From assembly GCA_030374765.1 (NCBI GenBank), contig JARGXX010000068.1, positions 62,001-126,000 of the forward strand: a stretch of DNA of 64,000 nucleotides, in the 5' to 3' direction. The notes under the pieces were generated by a model, which was given only the letters and a program-made list of their open reading frames with translations, searched no databases and was not told the origin of the DNA. The position numbers were made by a program, and so were the translations under genes. This stretch comes from Agarophyton chilense. Taxonomy: Eukaryota > Rhodophyta > Florideophyceae > Gracilariales > Gracilariaceae. How positions within the stretch are numbered: position 1 is the stretch's first letter; every line of letters begins with the position of its first letter. Positions 44,524 to 54,157 of this stretch are shown piece by piece.

Positions 44524-44898
44524 TCAAGATGTTCGCAGCGGTGGTGATATCAGAATAACGCAATCTCCGCGAACAAACAACATCGGAATGAGACGCTTGG
44601 AGGTGTTCAAAAGCTCTTCGAATGTTTCGGGATCTACATCGGTAGTAATAACCGTCTCTTCCACATCTCCCAGAATCATGTTGAGATGTTGATCAAATGC
44701 CTGCTCATTTTTTGAAGAAAATATTAGTCAGCTCCTGCTCATCCTGTTGGACAGGGAAAAGGCTGTGCGAAAGCCCCTCAGCTTACTTACGTGCAGTTTT
44801 CCGCGCAACTCCCGATTGCCTCGCATTTTAACTCTGATCGTTTCGTCTAGAGAAAGTCTAACAAGATCAAGCGGCTGCTCCACAGTCCCAGCAGTCAT
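44524..44898 (-). CDS. LSM3: U6 snRNA-associated protein LSm3, one intron
   Basis: LSm3 is one of the seven proteins of the LSm2-8 ring that binds the U6 snRNA tail in splicing, and of the LSm1-7 ring in mRNA decay. Two exons encode 94 residues: 44898-44791 (36 codons) and 44700-44524 (58 codons and stop). Exon 1 shows [20 protein letters not shown] and RELRGKLH (Sm1). Exon 2 shows [19 protein letters not shown] and [14 protein letters not shown] (Sm2 with the RGD motif). The join falls between codons and restores the family sequence exactly. I placed the start at [10 protein letters not shown], because the family is normally this short. It runs in the same direction as the AMPK-beta gene and diverges from HIS6. 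Confidence 0.93.
44701..44790 (-). other. Spliceosomal intron of LSm3 (90 bp)
   Basis: The 5' site is GTAAGT and the 3' site is GAGCAG. A branch-site-like CTGACTAAT lies about 30 bases before the 3' end. The intron is phase 0. It is the only intron in the host island that I can prove. Confidence 0.9.
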
Positions 44899-45325
44899 TA
44901 GGATATCTAAGAAAATCAATCGTATGCCACTGGCTTGCACCGCCAGAGTCCCTTGAAGTGCACTGTTTTCTGGACGCAAAGTTCAACTAGCACCACAGAG
45001 ACGGAGTCAGAACTTAATGGTGAATGTGCAGCTGGTGTACTCTTCGCAGGCTTGCGCAACTCTACGCAATTCTACGCAGCACTATTCGAACAAAGGAAGG
45101 GCCGGAATTACCATGTTTATTTCTGTGCACGAGGAGGAACCAACGTGTAGAGTACTGTACACGTGCGTGTGTTGGTCCACCGCAAACGATTACGCTTCCT
45201 ACCAGATCTCCGCTAACTAGTCTTTCTCTTTACGAAGGGGAAGGCGCACTTCTGTGCGAGCAAGTTAATCGAGTTATCACATCGCGTGCCGGACCTCCGC
45301 CGTCTGCTCTTTACCCGTGATAGAG
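44899..45325. other. Divergent promoter region of LSm3 and HIS6
   Basis: These 427 bases lie between two divergently transcribed genes. I see no third gene. A CT-rich patch near 45,225 may belong to the HIS6 promoter. Confidence 0.45.
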
Positions 45326-46216
45326 ATGTTACGTCAACCTGGGTTTCTTGGCTTCTTTCCGCTTCACCGCGTGGAATCAAAACAAGTTGTTTCGATGCCG
45401 AACAAGCCAATATTGGTATCCAGAGGAAATATCAATATGCGGGCTATGCGTTTTCGCCCCTGCATTGATATTCATCAAAATCGTGTAAAGCAGATTGTCG
45501 GAGAGACCTTAACACAAAGCGAAACACCGGAAACAAACTTTGAAACAGATTTGTCGCCAGCCCACTTCGCGTCAATGTATCGCGATGATAGGTTGCCAGG
45601 AGGTCATGTGATAATGCTTGGGCCGGGAAATCAAGAAGCAGCCTGTCAAGCGTTAAAAGCATTTCCGGGAGGAATGCATGTTGGTGGGGGGATCCAGCCG
45701 AAAACGTCTGGTTACTTTTTGGACGCCGGAGCTAGTCATGTGATTGTAACCTCATACGTATTTCGCGAGGGTACAATCGCATGGGAGAGAGTAAACGAAA
45801 TGATACGTACCGTTGGGAAGAGCCGTCTCGTCTTAGATGTAAGCTGTCGAGAACGTGATGGTGAATATTTCGTCTGTACCGATAGGTGGCAGAAATGGAC
45901 GGACTTTAGACTTGATGCAAGAAACTTTGAAGAACTGGGGTGTCATTGCGACGAAATCTTGGTGCATGCCGTAGACCTCGAAGGCAAGAAAGCCGGAATT
46001 GATTTGAAACTGATCCGCGCTCTCGCGACATGGGCAACTGTACCAGTCACCTATGCAGGAGGGGTTCAGACCTTCACCGATTTGGAACTCGCCAAGTCAG
46101 AAGGTCGCGGTCTCGTTGATGTGACAATCGGGTCTGCGCTGGACATTTTCGGTGGTCAAATGAAGTACAAGGATGCAGTGCGATGGCAGCGCCTGCAGGA
46201 GAAAACATCTGTCTAA
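45326..46216 (+). CDS. HIS6: Phosphoribosylformimino-AICAR ribotide isomerase (HIS6/HisA)
   Basis: The enzyme performs the Amadori-type isomerisation of ProFAR to PRFAR, the fourth step of histidine synthesis. The fold is a half-repeat TIM barrel. The catalytic Asp pair is visible in FRPCIDIH and ILVHAVDLEG. Phosphate-binding loops are HVGGGI and VTYAGGV, and GSALDIFGG lies near the C-terminus. FRPCIDIHQNRVKQIVGETL, KSRLVLDVSCRERDGEYF and GSALDIFGG place it in the eukaryotic HIS6 group rather than the bacterial HisA group. The core begins at about 45437 (MRAMRFRPC). I started at the upstream ATG at 45326, which adds a 37-residue basic and hydrophobic leader that could be a plastid transit peptide, but the true start is uncertain. 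It converges on squalene synthase. Confidence 0.9.
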   Translation: MLRQPGFLGFFPLHRVESKQVVSMPNKPILVSRGNINMRAMRFRPCIDIHQNRVKQIVGETLTQSETPETNFETDLSPAHFASMYRDDRLPGGHVIMLGPGNQEAACQALKAFPGGMHVGGGIQPKTSGYFLDAGASHVIVTSYVFREGTIAWERVNEMIRTVGKSRLVLDVSCRERDGEYFVCTDRWQKWTDFRLDARNFEELGCHCDEILVHAVDLEGKKAGIDLKLIRALATWATVPVTYAGGVQTFTDLELAKSEGRGLVDVTIGSALDIFGGQMKYKDAVRWQRLQEKTSV

Positions 46217-46712
46217 AGAACATACTATTTACGAACACGACCCAATTGCTTTGAAAGCTTAACGGCATCTGTCCCGAAAAGGAATGACAAGGAGAAATGA
46301 AGTCATGATGAATAGCCAATCGCCTGATTCTTCATCACAGCTCACGAAAGACATGGATGTCCAACGAAGCTGTAGACAAAGAAATCAGCTGGCGCCCTAC
46401 AAACAAATTGGAAACCGATGCCCATTTCAGTATGACCTAGTTCGAACGCCTAGATCTCGAGCACGATCAGCCCAGCCAATTTGAACCATGAAAACAGCCC
46501 CGCCATTTGATAACGCCAATATGCTAATAATGCAGTGCTTCCTTCCAACACCAGCTCGGAATATGTTTCATTCAAGCTGAACTTAGTCGAGAGTTTGTCA
46601 ATGGGGTTGACATTCGAGAGTACAACCATAGTTTTCGAATTGACCGCTCCAAAATCCAAGAGGCTCACAAGATATGATTACAGGAAATAAGACTTCGGGG
46701 AGCGTTTCATTC
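46217..46712. other. Convergent spacer, no gene seen
   Basis: It holds the 3' ends of HIS6 and squalene synthase. A 66-codon frame at 46284 has no supporting feature. Confidence 0.5.
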
Positions 46713-48173
46713 TCAGTCCTCCAATATCACAATTTGCTCTCTGCGACGGACATCGCGATTGGATATTTGCATTCGCCTAACTTCTTCTCGCTGCAATTTT
46801 TGCATGTACGGAAGTAAGAAGAATCCAAACATATATATACATACCAAAAACAAAGATGCAATGGCAAGCATATCACGAGGTTCCATGATGCCACCAGCCG
46901 AGCGCCAAGTGAAAACCGCACCATCGAAGTGCTCTTGGCGCCTTTTCAACACGTAACTGCTTAGACCGCAGAAGAGAATTATGCTGAGCACATTGGGAAT
47001 TATTAGATCTGGGGTAGATGGGACGTGCAGAACGCAAACGTCCAAGACGCAATTAAGAAATTGACGGGTTTTGTCAGCGTTCGGATCATGACTTTCTATT
47101 TTCTGGATAATATCTCGAGCGTATTCGAAGAATATATTATATACAGAATTCATGCTCTTTGTCCGCAGAACCAACTCTGCCGTTTTCGAGCGGCGTATCT
47201 TAACAACGCCTTCAAAGATTTTTCCATTATTGTAGCATTCGGCTAGTGTAGCTATGGCCATGACTTGTGGAATCGCTACGAATTTGAAGATGGTGTCCGT
47301 GCGTACTAGACTCATGTATTCCAGACAATCAGGGACGTGGCTGAGGGCATCCGTCACCATGTGATTTAGTGCGGCGAGCGCAAATTTGCGATTGGTACAG
47401 TCTCGAAAGTCGGAGAGTTCATTCCCGTAGTTACTCCATATTTCTTTCGGCCAGAAGGTGCGCCCTTCGTTAATGTCCTCAAGATAGTCTCGAATGATAT
47501 TGGTTTTTTGCAAGAACAATCCCATAGAATTGCTGAGATCTGTTCGGTCGGAGAATGATAAATCCTCGTAACCAGACTGGGAAAATATATTAGATAGGCC
47601 GTAACCAACCAAGCCGGCAACATAGTGGCAGTACATATCATAGTCCTTGACGGTTTCGCATGACACGTCTTGAATATGCTCTGCCATGCCGCATCCCATG
47701 CGACGGGTAATGTCTCTGATGGTTATCTGGTACTTGGTTTGAAGCGATTTGTAGCAACGGAGAACGCATGGAAATCTTTCGCAGAGTTTCTTCTCGAATC
47801 CTGAACCGAATTCTGAGGATGACCACGATTCGAAAGATTGATCCGAGACACACGAGTCAAGGTTCTTCCAAAAAGTGGAACAGATTTTGTGGCGTACAGC
47901 GGGGTCCTTCGAAGTATCGTCTTCAATGGTATCCAGGGCGCGCAGCACGAGATAAAAGATGCACACTGGATGGCGAAGTTCGGTGTCGAGTTCCATGATG
48001 ACAAGCGCAAAGGAGCGAGATACTGCGCTAAGGGCTGTGTAAGCAAACTTCCAATCATCACTGAGAGCGGCAGTCATCAACGTCTTGGCGGCGGCGGCTT
48101 TGCGCTTGTAGCGAAAGAGCGCGATCAATTCGGTGAGGGAACCCGCAGCCATTACCTCTTCAAGAATTCCCAT
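46713..48173 (-). CDS. Squalene synthase
   Basis: The enzyme couples two farnesyl diphosphates to presqualene diphosphate and reduces this with NADPH to squalene, the first committed step of sterol synthesis, at the ER membrane. The protein is 486 residues. Residues 51-60 read VSRSFALVIM. The first Asp-rich motif is LRALDTIEDD (ends at 86). CHYVAGLVG is at 182-190. The second Asp-rich motif is RDYLEDINEGR (228-238). A C-terminal membrane anchor lies at about 435-457 (LAIASLFLVCIYMFGFFLL), followed by a basic tail. The start gives MGILEEV, in line with the plant enzymes. The frame is uninterrupted and intronless. It diverges from the small gene at 48874. Confidence 0.95.
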   Translation of the reverse strand: MGILEEVMAAGSLTELIALFRYKRKAAAAKTLMTAALSDDWKFAYTALSAVSRSFALVIMELDTELRHPVCIFYLVLRALDTIEDDTSKDPAVRHKICSTFWKNLDSCVSDQSFESWSSSEFGSGFEKKLCERFPCVLRCYKSLQTKYQITIRDITRRMGCGMAEHIQDVSCETVKDYDMYCHYVAGLVGYGLSNIFSQSGYEDLSFSDRTDLSNSMGLFLQKTNIIRDYLEDINEGRTFWPKEIWSNYGNELSDFRDCTNRKFALAALNHMVTDALSHVPDCLEYMSLVRTDTIFKFVAIPQVMAIATLAECYNNGKIFEGVVKIRRSKTAELVLRTKSMNSVYNIFFEYARDIIQKIESHDPNADKTRQFLNCVLDVCVLHVPSTPDLIIPNVLSIILFCGLSSYVLKRRQEHFDGAVFTWRSAGGIMEPRDMLAIASLFLVCIYMFGFFLLPYMQKLQREEVRRMQISNRDVRRREQIVILED

Positions 48174-48873
48174 GATGATGTTAAGGGCGAATTAAGGAGC
48201 CTTCTGCCGTCGAAAAGGCAGACTTGGTGGGAGTGACCAGGCGTGCGTAGGGGGACAGGGGACGGCAAAAGCCGTTAAAAGAAGCAAGAAAAGCGTCAAT
48301 ATCTTGGTGGCGTCTTGTGGCTGAACGAGGTGAGGAAGTGGTTTGTGGCACGGTGCTCATTTGTGTCACCCAGTGGCATTCGCAACGTGAAATTCGCTTT
48401 CGGATATTTCACCCTCCGTTCTTGTGTCATTCGTTTGGTGTCCACCTTTGCTAGGTTGCTAGAGCAATAAAACCCCTTGGTAGAAAACTCCATGTGATGT
48501 AACTACAATCATGCAATATGCCATGACACCATCCTGATGTCAGCACTGCTGTGATCTGCCCAGCTCTGTAATGCTCATCACACGCCAGAATGCACACGTA
48601 CTTTTTCTTGTTTTTTTCGCAAAGCATTGTGCCACGTGTCAAAGCTTGAGAATTGTGAAACGTCAGACACATGGCGGCTGCTTCGTGGTTTCGCTCGCTT
48701 GATTTCAGATCTGCTGCGTGATTTGCTAAACCCTCACCACTGGCTGCATCCTGCCTTCGTTGCGAACCGGAACTGGTACTTACGTCTCGTTTGTGCTTCG
48801 GCTGGGCCTACATCATTTTCCTTTCACTTGGCAGCCGTACTTTTTCACGAAGAACCCACCCCGAAAAGAAAAG
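48174..48873. other. Divergent spacer, no sure gene
   Basis: About 700 bases lie between squalene synthase and the next plus-strand gene. Short frames occur on both strands but none has support. It presumably holds both promoters. Confidence 0.45.
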
Positions 48874-49296
48874 ATGCTCGCTATTCCACTCGCCACCACA
48901 ATCTCCTCTCTGCCCATCGCCATAAAGGCCATAGGCGAGCTGCACAAGGCAACCGTGCTCCAATCCAACGCGTTAGCTCGTCAGGGGCTCTCAACGCCCG
49001 ACAAGCGTGGCGAAGATGAGCGTCTCTCTCGTCAACGAGCGGGTGGAATCTCCGGAGGTTTTAAAGAACAGGCCCCAAGCTGGGAGCGTAAGGTACCTTC
49101 ACGCGCCGTTGCGGGCGACATCCGTAAGGATTATGAAGTGGGTGGTTTAGGAAACGCCACTTCGTCTAGGGGAAACTTGGTAGATATTCTTGACAAAGTT
49201 CCAAGGAAGACGCATGGCAATGGAGATTATAAGAAAATTAACCGCCCGCAGCCGAGACGTTTACCCGGCTTTGGTAATCAGTCGTTCGGTCCGTGA
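48874..49296 (+). CDS. Small basic protein of unknown function
   Basis: The frame encodes 140 residues, starting MLAIPLATTISSLPIAIKAI. The first 25 residues are hydrophobic and could be a signal or a membrane-associated helix. The rest is hydrophilic, basic and rich in Gly, Arg and Pro (GGISGGFKEQ, a tail RLPGFGNQSFGP), and probably largely disordered. I recognise no domain. The compact setting between two clear genes and the matching codon use support it as real. An upstream in-frame extension to 48760 lacks an ATG I would favour. Confidence 0.5.
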   Translation: MLAIPLATTISSLPIAIKAIGELHKATVLQSNALARQGLSTPDKRGEDERLSRQRAGGISGGFKEQAPSWERKVPSRAVAGDIRKDYEVGGLGNATSSRGNLVDILDKVPRKTHGNGDYKKINRPQPRRLPGFGNQSFGP

Positions 49297-49706
49297 TTAA
49301 TCTATTTGAGACAACGTTGTGGCAGCATGGGTGTGTTTGCTCGGCTGTTGTCTGGTTAGCGTGTTTGCGGTTACCATACGATTAGACAATTAATGGTCTC
49401 CGACCACAACACACCAATGTGATAACAGTTTTCTGCTTCAGGTCTTTTTCTGTTGCGTCAGCCCTTCACCTTTTAAATTCCAATGTCACAACGCGCATCT
49501 GTTCTTGCAAAAATCCAATGCGAGCGCAAATTCAAGCATTCGAAAGCAAACTGAAAAGAGTAGTAACAGCAGTTGCTTTACAGAGTAATCGTTAAGCGTG
49601 CCAATTAGCTTTATCATCAACGTTCCTGAGACTGAGACTAAGTCCTCGTCCACGCCAACATACCTTGACACAAAAAGGTCTAAAGGAAAGAAAACTGTTG
49701 ACCAAG
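49297..49706. other. Convergent spacer, no gene seen
   Basis: It holds two converging 3' ends. No frame or repeat here can be supported. Confidence 0.5.
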
Positions 49707-50879
49707 TCAGTATCTTCGAGGAGTGCTTCCTATTGAAGCTGGCGTCTTTGAATTTGCGCTGTTCACATATTGCAATGGTGAAACGCTGGTTCGATTAAAC
49801 CCTGGCGTGGTGGCAGAAGAAGACGGAGAAAATCCATACTTGTCCACACCAACTGGTGTTTCAATCTCCTTATTCTGTTGCCAATTTGACAACAAAAAAA
49901 CCAGCACCGCACCGGTGCACACTGAAAGAATGCAAAGAGTGAGCGTTCCAACCCAAGTCTGGCCTTCATTGGAGCTACTCGGTACCGGTCTGTAAACGAC
50001 ATCAGCATCCTTCTTACCAAACGAGAAAGTGGAAGCACCTCTCTTCATCTTAGTCTGCAGAGAATCAATTGATTTCTGAAGAGTGCTCTTCTCCACCGCA
50101 AGAGATTCTTTGCTCTTTAATGCCTCTCGTAACCTTCGTTCGAGTTCCTCAGACTGCCGTTTCAGGCCCTGCACAGCGGCGTTCTGATAGCCCCCAGCAA
50201 AATCTCTCTCCGCATCCCTGATGATATTGGTAAGCGATTCAATCTCACCAAGCCATTCCGCAGAGCCATGATGAGATTCAGACACCATACTTTCAATACG
50301 TTTCAAAAGTTGGGTGCGCTCATTGACAACAACATGAAGGCTTTGCAGTCTTTCGGCAACCAGTTCATACTTGTGAGTCTCATTGGCCACTGCATTCGCC
50401 CAGTGCAACTTATCCCGAAGTTCTCTAGTCTCAATCTCTAAACCATCGCGTCTGGATCTTTCCGTCTTGATCTCCGTCTGCAGGCCAGTGTTCGCCTCCT
50501 GCAGCTTGACTACAGTCAATTTCAACGCCTCTGTATCCTTGAGATGGGAGTTAAGCTCCTCCTGCAATTCAGTGATTTTGTTTTGCGCCTTCTGTTTCTC
50601 AGCGCGAAACTTTTCAACCACCTCTCCGCAGCGATCTTGACCCAGCATGTCGGCGATCTTCCACACCTCAACTAGCGTGGAATGAATCTCATTTTTTGCG
50701 CGTGTGGCATCGTCCGACACAGAGTCAAGACGCGAGATGAGATCACTGACTTTTCCCTGTGCGGTGTCGAGCTTATTTTTGATAGCTATGGTCTCACTGG
50801 ATTTGGTGATCACCTGTTCACCGCTGGCGGTGAGCAGCACAATTGAGCAGAGCAAAAGGGGAGCGAACAAGCGCGTCAT
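49707..50879 (-). CDS. Secretory coiled-coil membrane protein
   Basis: The frame encodes 390 residues from the ATG at 50877-50879. It opens with a good signal peptide (MTRLFAPLLLCSIVLLTASG). About 270 residues of near-continuous heptad-like coiled coil follow (for example KITELQEELNSHLKDTEALK). A single membrane span lies at about 310-333 (GTLTLCILSVCTGAVLVFLL), and a 57-residue Ser/Thr/Pro-rich tail closes it. This predicts a type I protein with the coiled coil in the lumen or outside and a short cytosolic tail. A long coiled coil next to one C-terminal membrane span recalls Golgi or nuclear-envelope tethers, but those keep the coil on the cytosolic side, so I give no name. A start further upstream would bury the signal peptide. 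Confidence 0.75.
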   Translation of the reverse strand: MTRLFAPLLLCSIVLLTASGEQVITKSSETIAIKNKLDTAQGKVSDLISRLDSVSDDATRAKNEIHSTLVEVWKIADMLGQDRCGEVVEKFRAEKQKAQNKITELQEELNSHLKDTEALKLTVVKLQEANTGLQTEIKTERSRRDGLEIETRELRDKLHWANAVANETHKYELVAERLQSLHVVVNERTQLLKRIESMVSESHHGSAEWLGEIESLTNIIRDAERDFAGGYQNAAVQGLKRQSEELERRLREALKSKESLAVEKSTLQKSIDSLQTKMKRGASTFSFGKKDADVVYRPVPSSSNEGQTWVGTLTLCILSVCTGAVLVFLLSNWQQNKEIETPVGVDKYGFSPSSSATTPGFNRTSVSPLQYVNSANSKTPASIGSTPRRY

Positions 50880-52336
50880 GGTGCTGGGAAGCATATTTTG
50901 GCGAGAAGAGAAGAAAGGGCGGTTGGAAAGTTGGAGTAAGCACGTGAGGTATGCAACAAAGGTTAACAAGGCGCAAGCTGTTTAAGTAGCGCAGCAAGAA
51001 TGTATCAGCCCGGAAAAAGGACGTAGTGGTCCGTCCACCGTTCTTAACAAACGGAAGTCAGAAAGACTGCCACGCACGTTGGCGCCAAGCAGGCGGCCAC
51101 TGCAATGAGAGGGGCACGCAGCAAGAGCGACAGAATTCGACTGGCGGGGCTGGAGGGGATGCTCAACTGGAACGTGATGACTTTAGCATGTACGTAGGTG
51201 CGCTCCGCTTGAGCGTTTCTGTAGGCTTTCAATTGTGGTTTTAAAATTTTGAGTCCCAGCGTAGCCACGTGTAATTCTAACGCTGAGGCGTTTGATGTCT
51301 ATTTTAGCGAACCCCCCGTTTCATACGGAATGAAGAGCGAAAGGCAGGCCTTACCAACGGTACGAAAGGTACCAACGGTAGATTGTCTCCCGGATCCCAT
51401 GGTTTCGTGGGGTGTCGATAGATGCTGTAGATTGTCTTCGGGTAGCGACGGTGTTTTGCTAATGTGCGCGACAGCACCTTGAGATTCTCTACCGATGGTC
51501 TCTCTACGTGGATGAAAGGGTTGGAGTAATTTACCCAGGGAGGAAACTGTGATGCGCAACAACTGAACACAACATGGCGAAATCACTAGAGCAAAGCCGC
51601 CGTCGAAGCGATATCGGCAGTTGAGGGTGTAGCAGTATCATAAAAAATGCTAGATCTGTGACACACCTCCGTCGCATGGGCGCATGTTTCTGATTGTCTG
51701 CCGAAGCTCCGAGACTAAGCGGTCCCATATTGTGCTGCCTTTCGTTTTGGATCAGACGTGCTCAAATCATCATTTCTGATATGATTTTCAACATGTAGGC
51801 TTAACCCACGTTATTCACACCATACGCATCGCCGTCAGTAGAGTTTTCTTAGTAGAAAAGTGTTCAAGCCCCTTGAATATCCATCACAAACAAGACGTAG
51901 ACGTTTATAGGAATTGGCTCAAACAGGTCCTGTTTCAAACCATTAAACGCAATGGGTTCCCTGCGCGTCGCACGCCGGATACGCCATGCCGCATGATGTG
52001 CAGGATGCAGTAAAGGCTCTCTCGAAACGCATCCGAAGAGTTGCGTATCGGGAATGAGGCCAGAGTGGTGAAAATATCCTCCTTGTTGCTGCTTCTATCT
52101 AGCCACAGGCGTTTCCTTTCAACTACATGCAAGAAACCATTCTCATGGTTCCGCTGTGCACGTGGCCACGTATGGCGCTCGCGCGTCCTCGGTGCCCCAA
52201 GCGGAAGATTTGATGGCAAACGTCGGCGCGGAGTGGCCGCCGGGACGTGTGCATGCTGCTACAGCAACACACAGGGACCATACACCTCCGTTGCAACGAG
52301 CGGCGGAATGCAAAGTGAGTGCGGACGCAGGGCGAA
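50880..52336. other. Long divergent spacer, no sure gene
   Basis: These 1.46 kb lie between the coiled-coil protein and PAM16. Small frames on both strands (for example 51299-51586 minus and 52041-52490 plus) show no protein character that I trust. No tRNA, repeat or retroelement part was recognised. Confidence 0.4.
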
Positions 52337-52747
52337 ATGGCAAGTCGACTCATCGCGCAAATCCTCCTCATGGGCGGCACATACGTCGCCCGAGCTTTCG
52401 TTCAGGCGTACCAACAAGCGCTGGTTAACAGCGCGCGCTCCGGCGGAACGTCGGCGTCCGCATCGCGCGCTGCGCTCAGGGGTCGCATGAGTGCCGACGA
52501 GGCATCCAAGATTCTGGGCGTGTCACGCAATGCTGGACTGAAGGAAATTCATGGCCGGTATGACCGCCTGTTTCATGCGAATGATACGTCGAAGGGCGGC
52601 AGCATGTATTTGCAGGCCAAGATCCATTTTGCTAAGGTGGAAATGGAACGGCTGGCGCTTGAGCGCGGAGAGCGACTTCCGGAAGAGGACAACAAGCACT
52701 CAGACGGTTGCGGTCGCAATGACCCAGACTCGGGCGAATCACGCTAA
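52337..52747 (+). CDS. PAM16: Mitochondrial import motor subunit PAM16/TIM16
   Basis: PAM16 pairs with the J-protein PAM18 at the inner-membrane TIM23 channel and restrains its stimulation of mtHsp70. The frame encodes 136 residues. Residues 1-30 (MASRLIAQILLMGGTYVARA) are the hydrophobic, amphipathic N-terminus typical of the family. Residues 58-110 are the degenerate J domain: MSADEASKILGV, then YDRLFHANDTSKGGSMYLQ, where true J proteins have HPD and PAM16 does not. The tail is acidic and polar. I chose the ATG at 52337 because MASRLIAQI matches the family start; an upstream in-frame codon adds six residues only. It lies in tandem with the tetraspanin-like gene, 726 bp apart. Confidence 0.92.
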   Translation: MASRLIAQILLMGGTYVARAFVQAYQQALVNSARSGGTSASASRAALRGRMSADEASKILGVSRNAGLKEIHGRYDRLFHANDTSKGGSMYLQAKIHFAKVEMERLALERGERLPEEDNKHSDGCGRNDPDSGESR

Positions 52748-53473
52748 TGCGGGCCATTTGAAGTATAAGATGCAACCTTTGGCTGTCGAAGAAGGACGAC
52801 GGGTATCGGCCTAAAGGCCGCACACTTTGGCCAGCAGTGCGGCGTTCATTACAGCTATTGTAATGCACAAGGTCATGTGTAGTGTTACGTCGCTCGCATC
52901 AACGCGGCAGGGGCTGCAATCATTGGAGGGAAACGGCGGCGCCCGTGCATGCATGGCGCTTTCGGACACCAAAGCCGGGTGGCGATCTGTTTGTACCCTT
53001 CGTCACACAAAAGCTTCGTAATGTCGCCGTTTCGACCACTCAACTCCTGTCATTGGTGTGAAGGGGCTGGAGGATGTCTGCCGCGGCTATTCCCCGCTGC
53101 CGTCCTTTTTCTTGATTGGTTTGTGGTCTCCGAATCCAGGACGTTAGAAAAGCAGCCCTTGCTGGCGTCTGTCGTCACTGACTGTTGCGGCCATCCATGT
53201 GCGCATGTTCGCAGGTCGCGGCGCTATTTAAGCGGTCCCTGATGTAGGATTTGTCACAGACACGGCCCCTTCTTCAGCACGCCCCTGCTCGGTTTCGTTT
53301 TCGTGCGCTTTGTAAAGCCTTCGTGTATTACTCACTATCGTTCCTCTTGTGAGTCGTGCCATTCCACTGTCGGCTCCTTGCTGAGTTTCATCCATTCCGT
53401 CTTTAGGCGTTTTATTAAGTTCCGTATTTCTGCCAGAGCGTGAATTAGTTTTTCGTTGACCTCCCCGCTCGCA
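52748..53473. other. Spacer between PAM16 and tetraspanin-like gene
   Basis: No gene is supported. It holds the PAM16 3' end and the promoter and leader of the next gene. Confidence 0.5.
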
Positions 53474-54157
53474 ATGGCAAAGCACGAGAGGAATCGAGCC
53501 ATTCGCATATACCATGGCTTTGTGTCTATTCTGTTGTTGCTCGGCGGCGGCGCGTTGTTGGGCTTGGGCATTTGGCTGGAGGTCTCTGAGAACAGTACCC
53601 CACTTGGGCTTGATTACAACCAAGACTCATACTTTGATGTTGTGGTCCACACTGGCTTGGCTTCAATGATCGCGGGAGGTTTCCTTCTCCTCGCAGCGCT
53701 CGCGTCCATTATTTCGCTCTCAAGAAAATGTATCGGAGTTACGTTCCGCGTGATATACATAATCATGGCCATTGTAATTGCAATTGTTCTCGTTGGAACT
53801 TGCGTCATCTCTGCGCTCGTTGTCGATAGAAAGGACGATGAGGGCACTAAAAATATCCTACAGGCGGCGTGGGAAGCGACTGTCAATCGTGATAAGGATG
53901 TGGTGTGCAGAATAGAAGACCGTCTCGAATGTCGTGGCTTCTTTGACAATCAATGTATAAACTGCATTACTGGCCTGGAGGACAACTGTGTGGAGGAGGT
54001 CGCTTGTGCTAGCTGCTCGACTGAAGCAACTGGCCTGCCCGGTTGTTACAATAAGATTAGTAGGCTGGTGAATCGGATATTCCTACCTGTTGCCATTGTG
54101 GCGGCAGTTCTGGCACTCCTGCTGATAGTGGACTTTCTGCTCACATGCTGCTTGTAA
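53474..54157 (+). CDS. Tetraspanin-like four-span membrane protein
   Basis: The frame encodes 227 residues from MAKHERNRAI. Four membrane spans are visible: about 14-36 (FVSILLLLGGGALLGLGIWL), 57-83, 90-116 (VIYIIMAIVIAIVLVGTCVI) and 201-224 (VAIVAAVLALLLIVDFLLTC). The loop between spans 3 and 4 is about 85 residues and holds nine cysteines (LECRGF, QCINCITG, EEVACASCST, PGCYN), as expected of a large disulphide-bonded extracellular loop. The classical CCG triplet is not exact (ECRG). Such proteins organise membrane microdomains. A Cys-pair tail (LTCC) after the last span is a likely palmitoylation site. Confidence 0.7.
   Translation: MAKHERNRAIRIYHGFVSILLLLGGGALLGLGIWLEVSENSTPLGLDYNQDSYFDVVVHTGLASMIAGGFLLLAALASIISLSRKCIGVTFRVIYIIMAIVIAIVLVGTCVISALVVDRKDDEGTKNILQAAWEATVNRDKDVVCRIEDRLECRGFFDNQCINCITGLEDNCVEEVACASCSTEATGLPGCYNKISRLVNRIFLPVAIVAAVLALLLIVDFLLTCCL

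Noticed and set aside
51299-51586. Overlapping minus-strand frames in the 50.9-52.3 kb spacer
   Set aside because: Two frames overlap in different phases with similar weak character. Neither shows motifs or a plausible start context.
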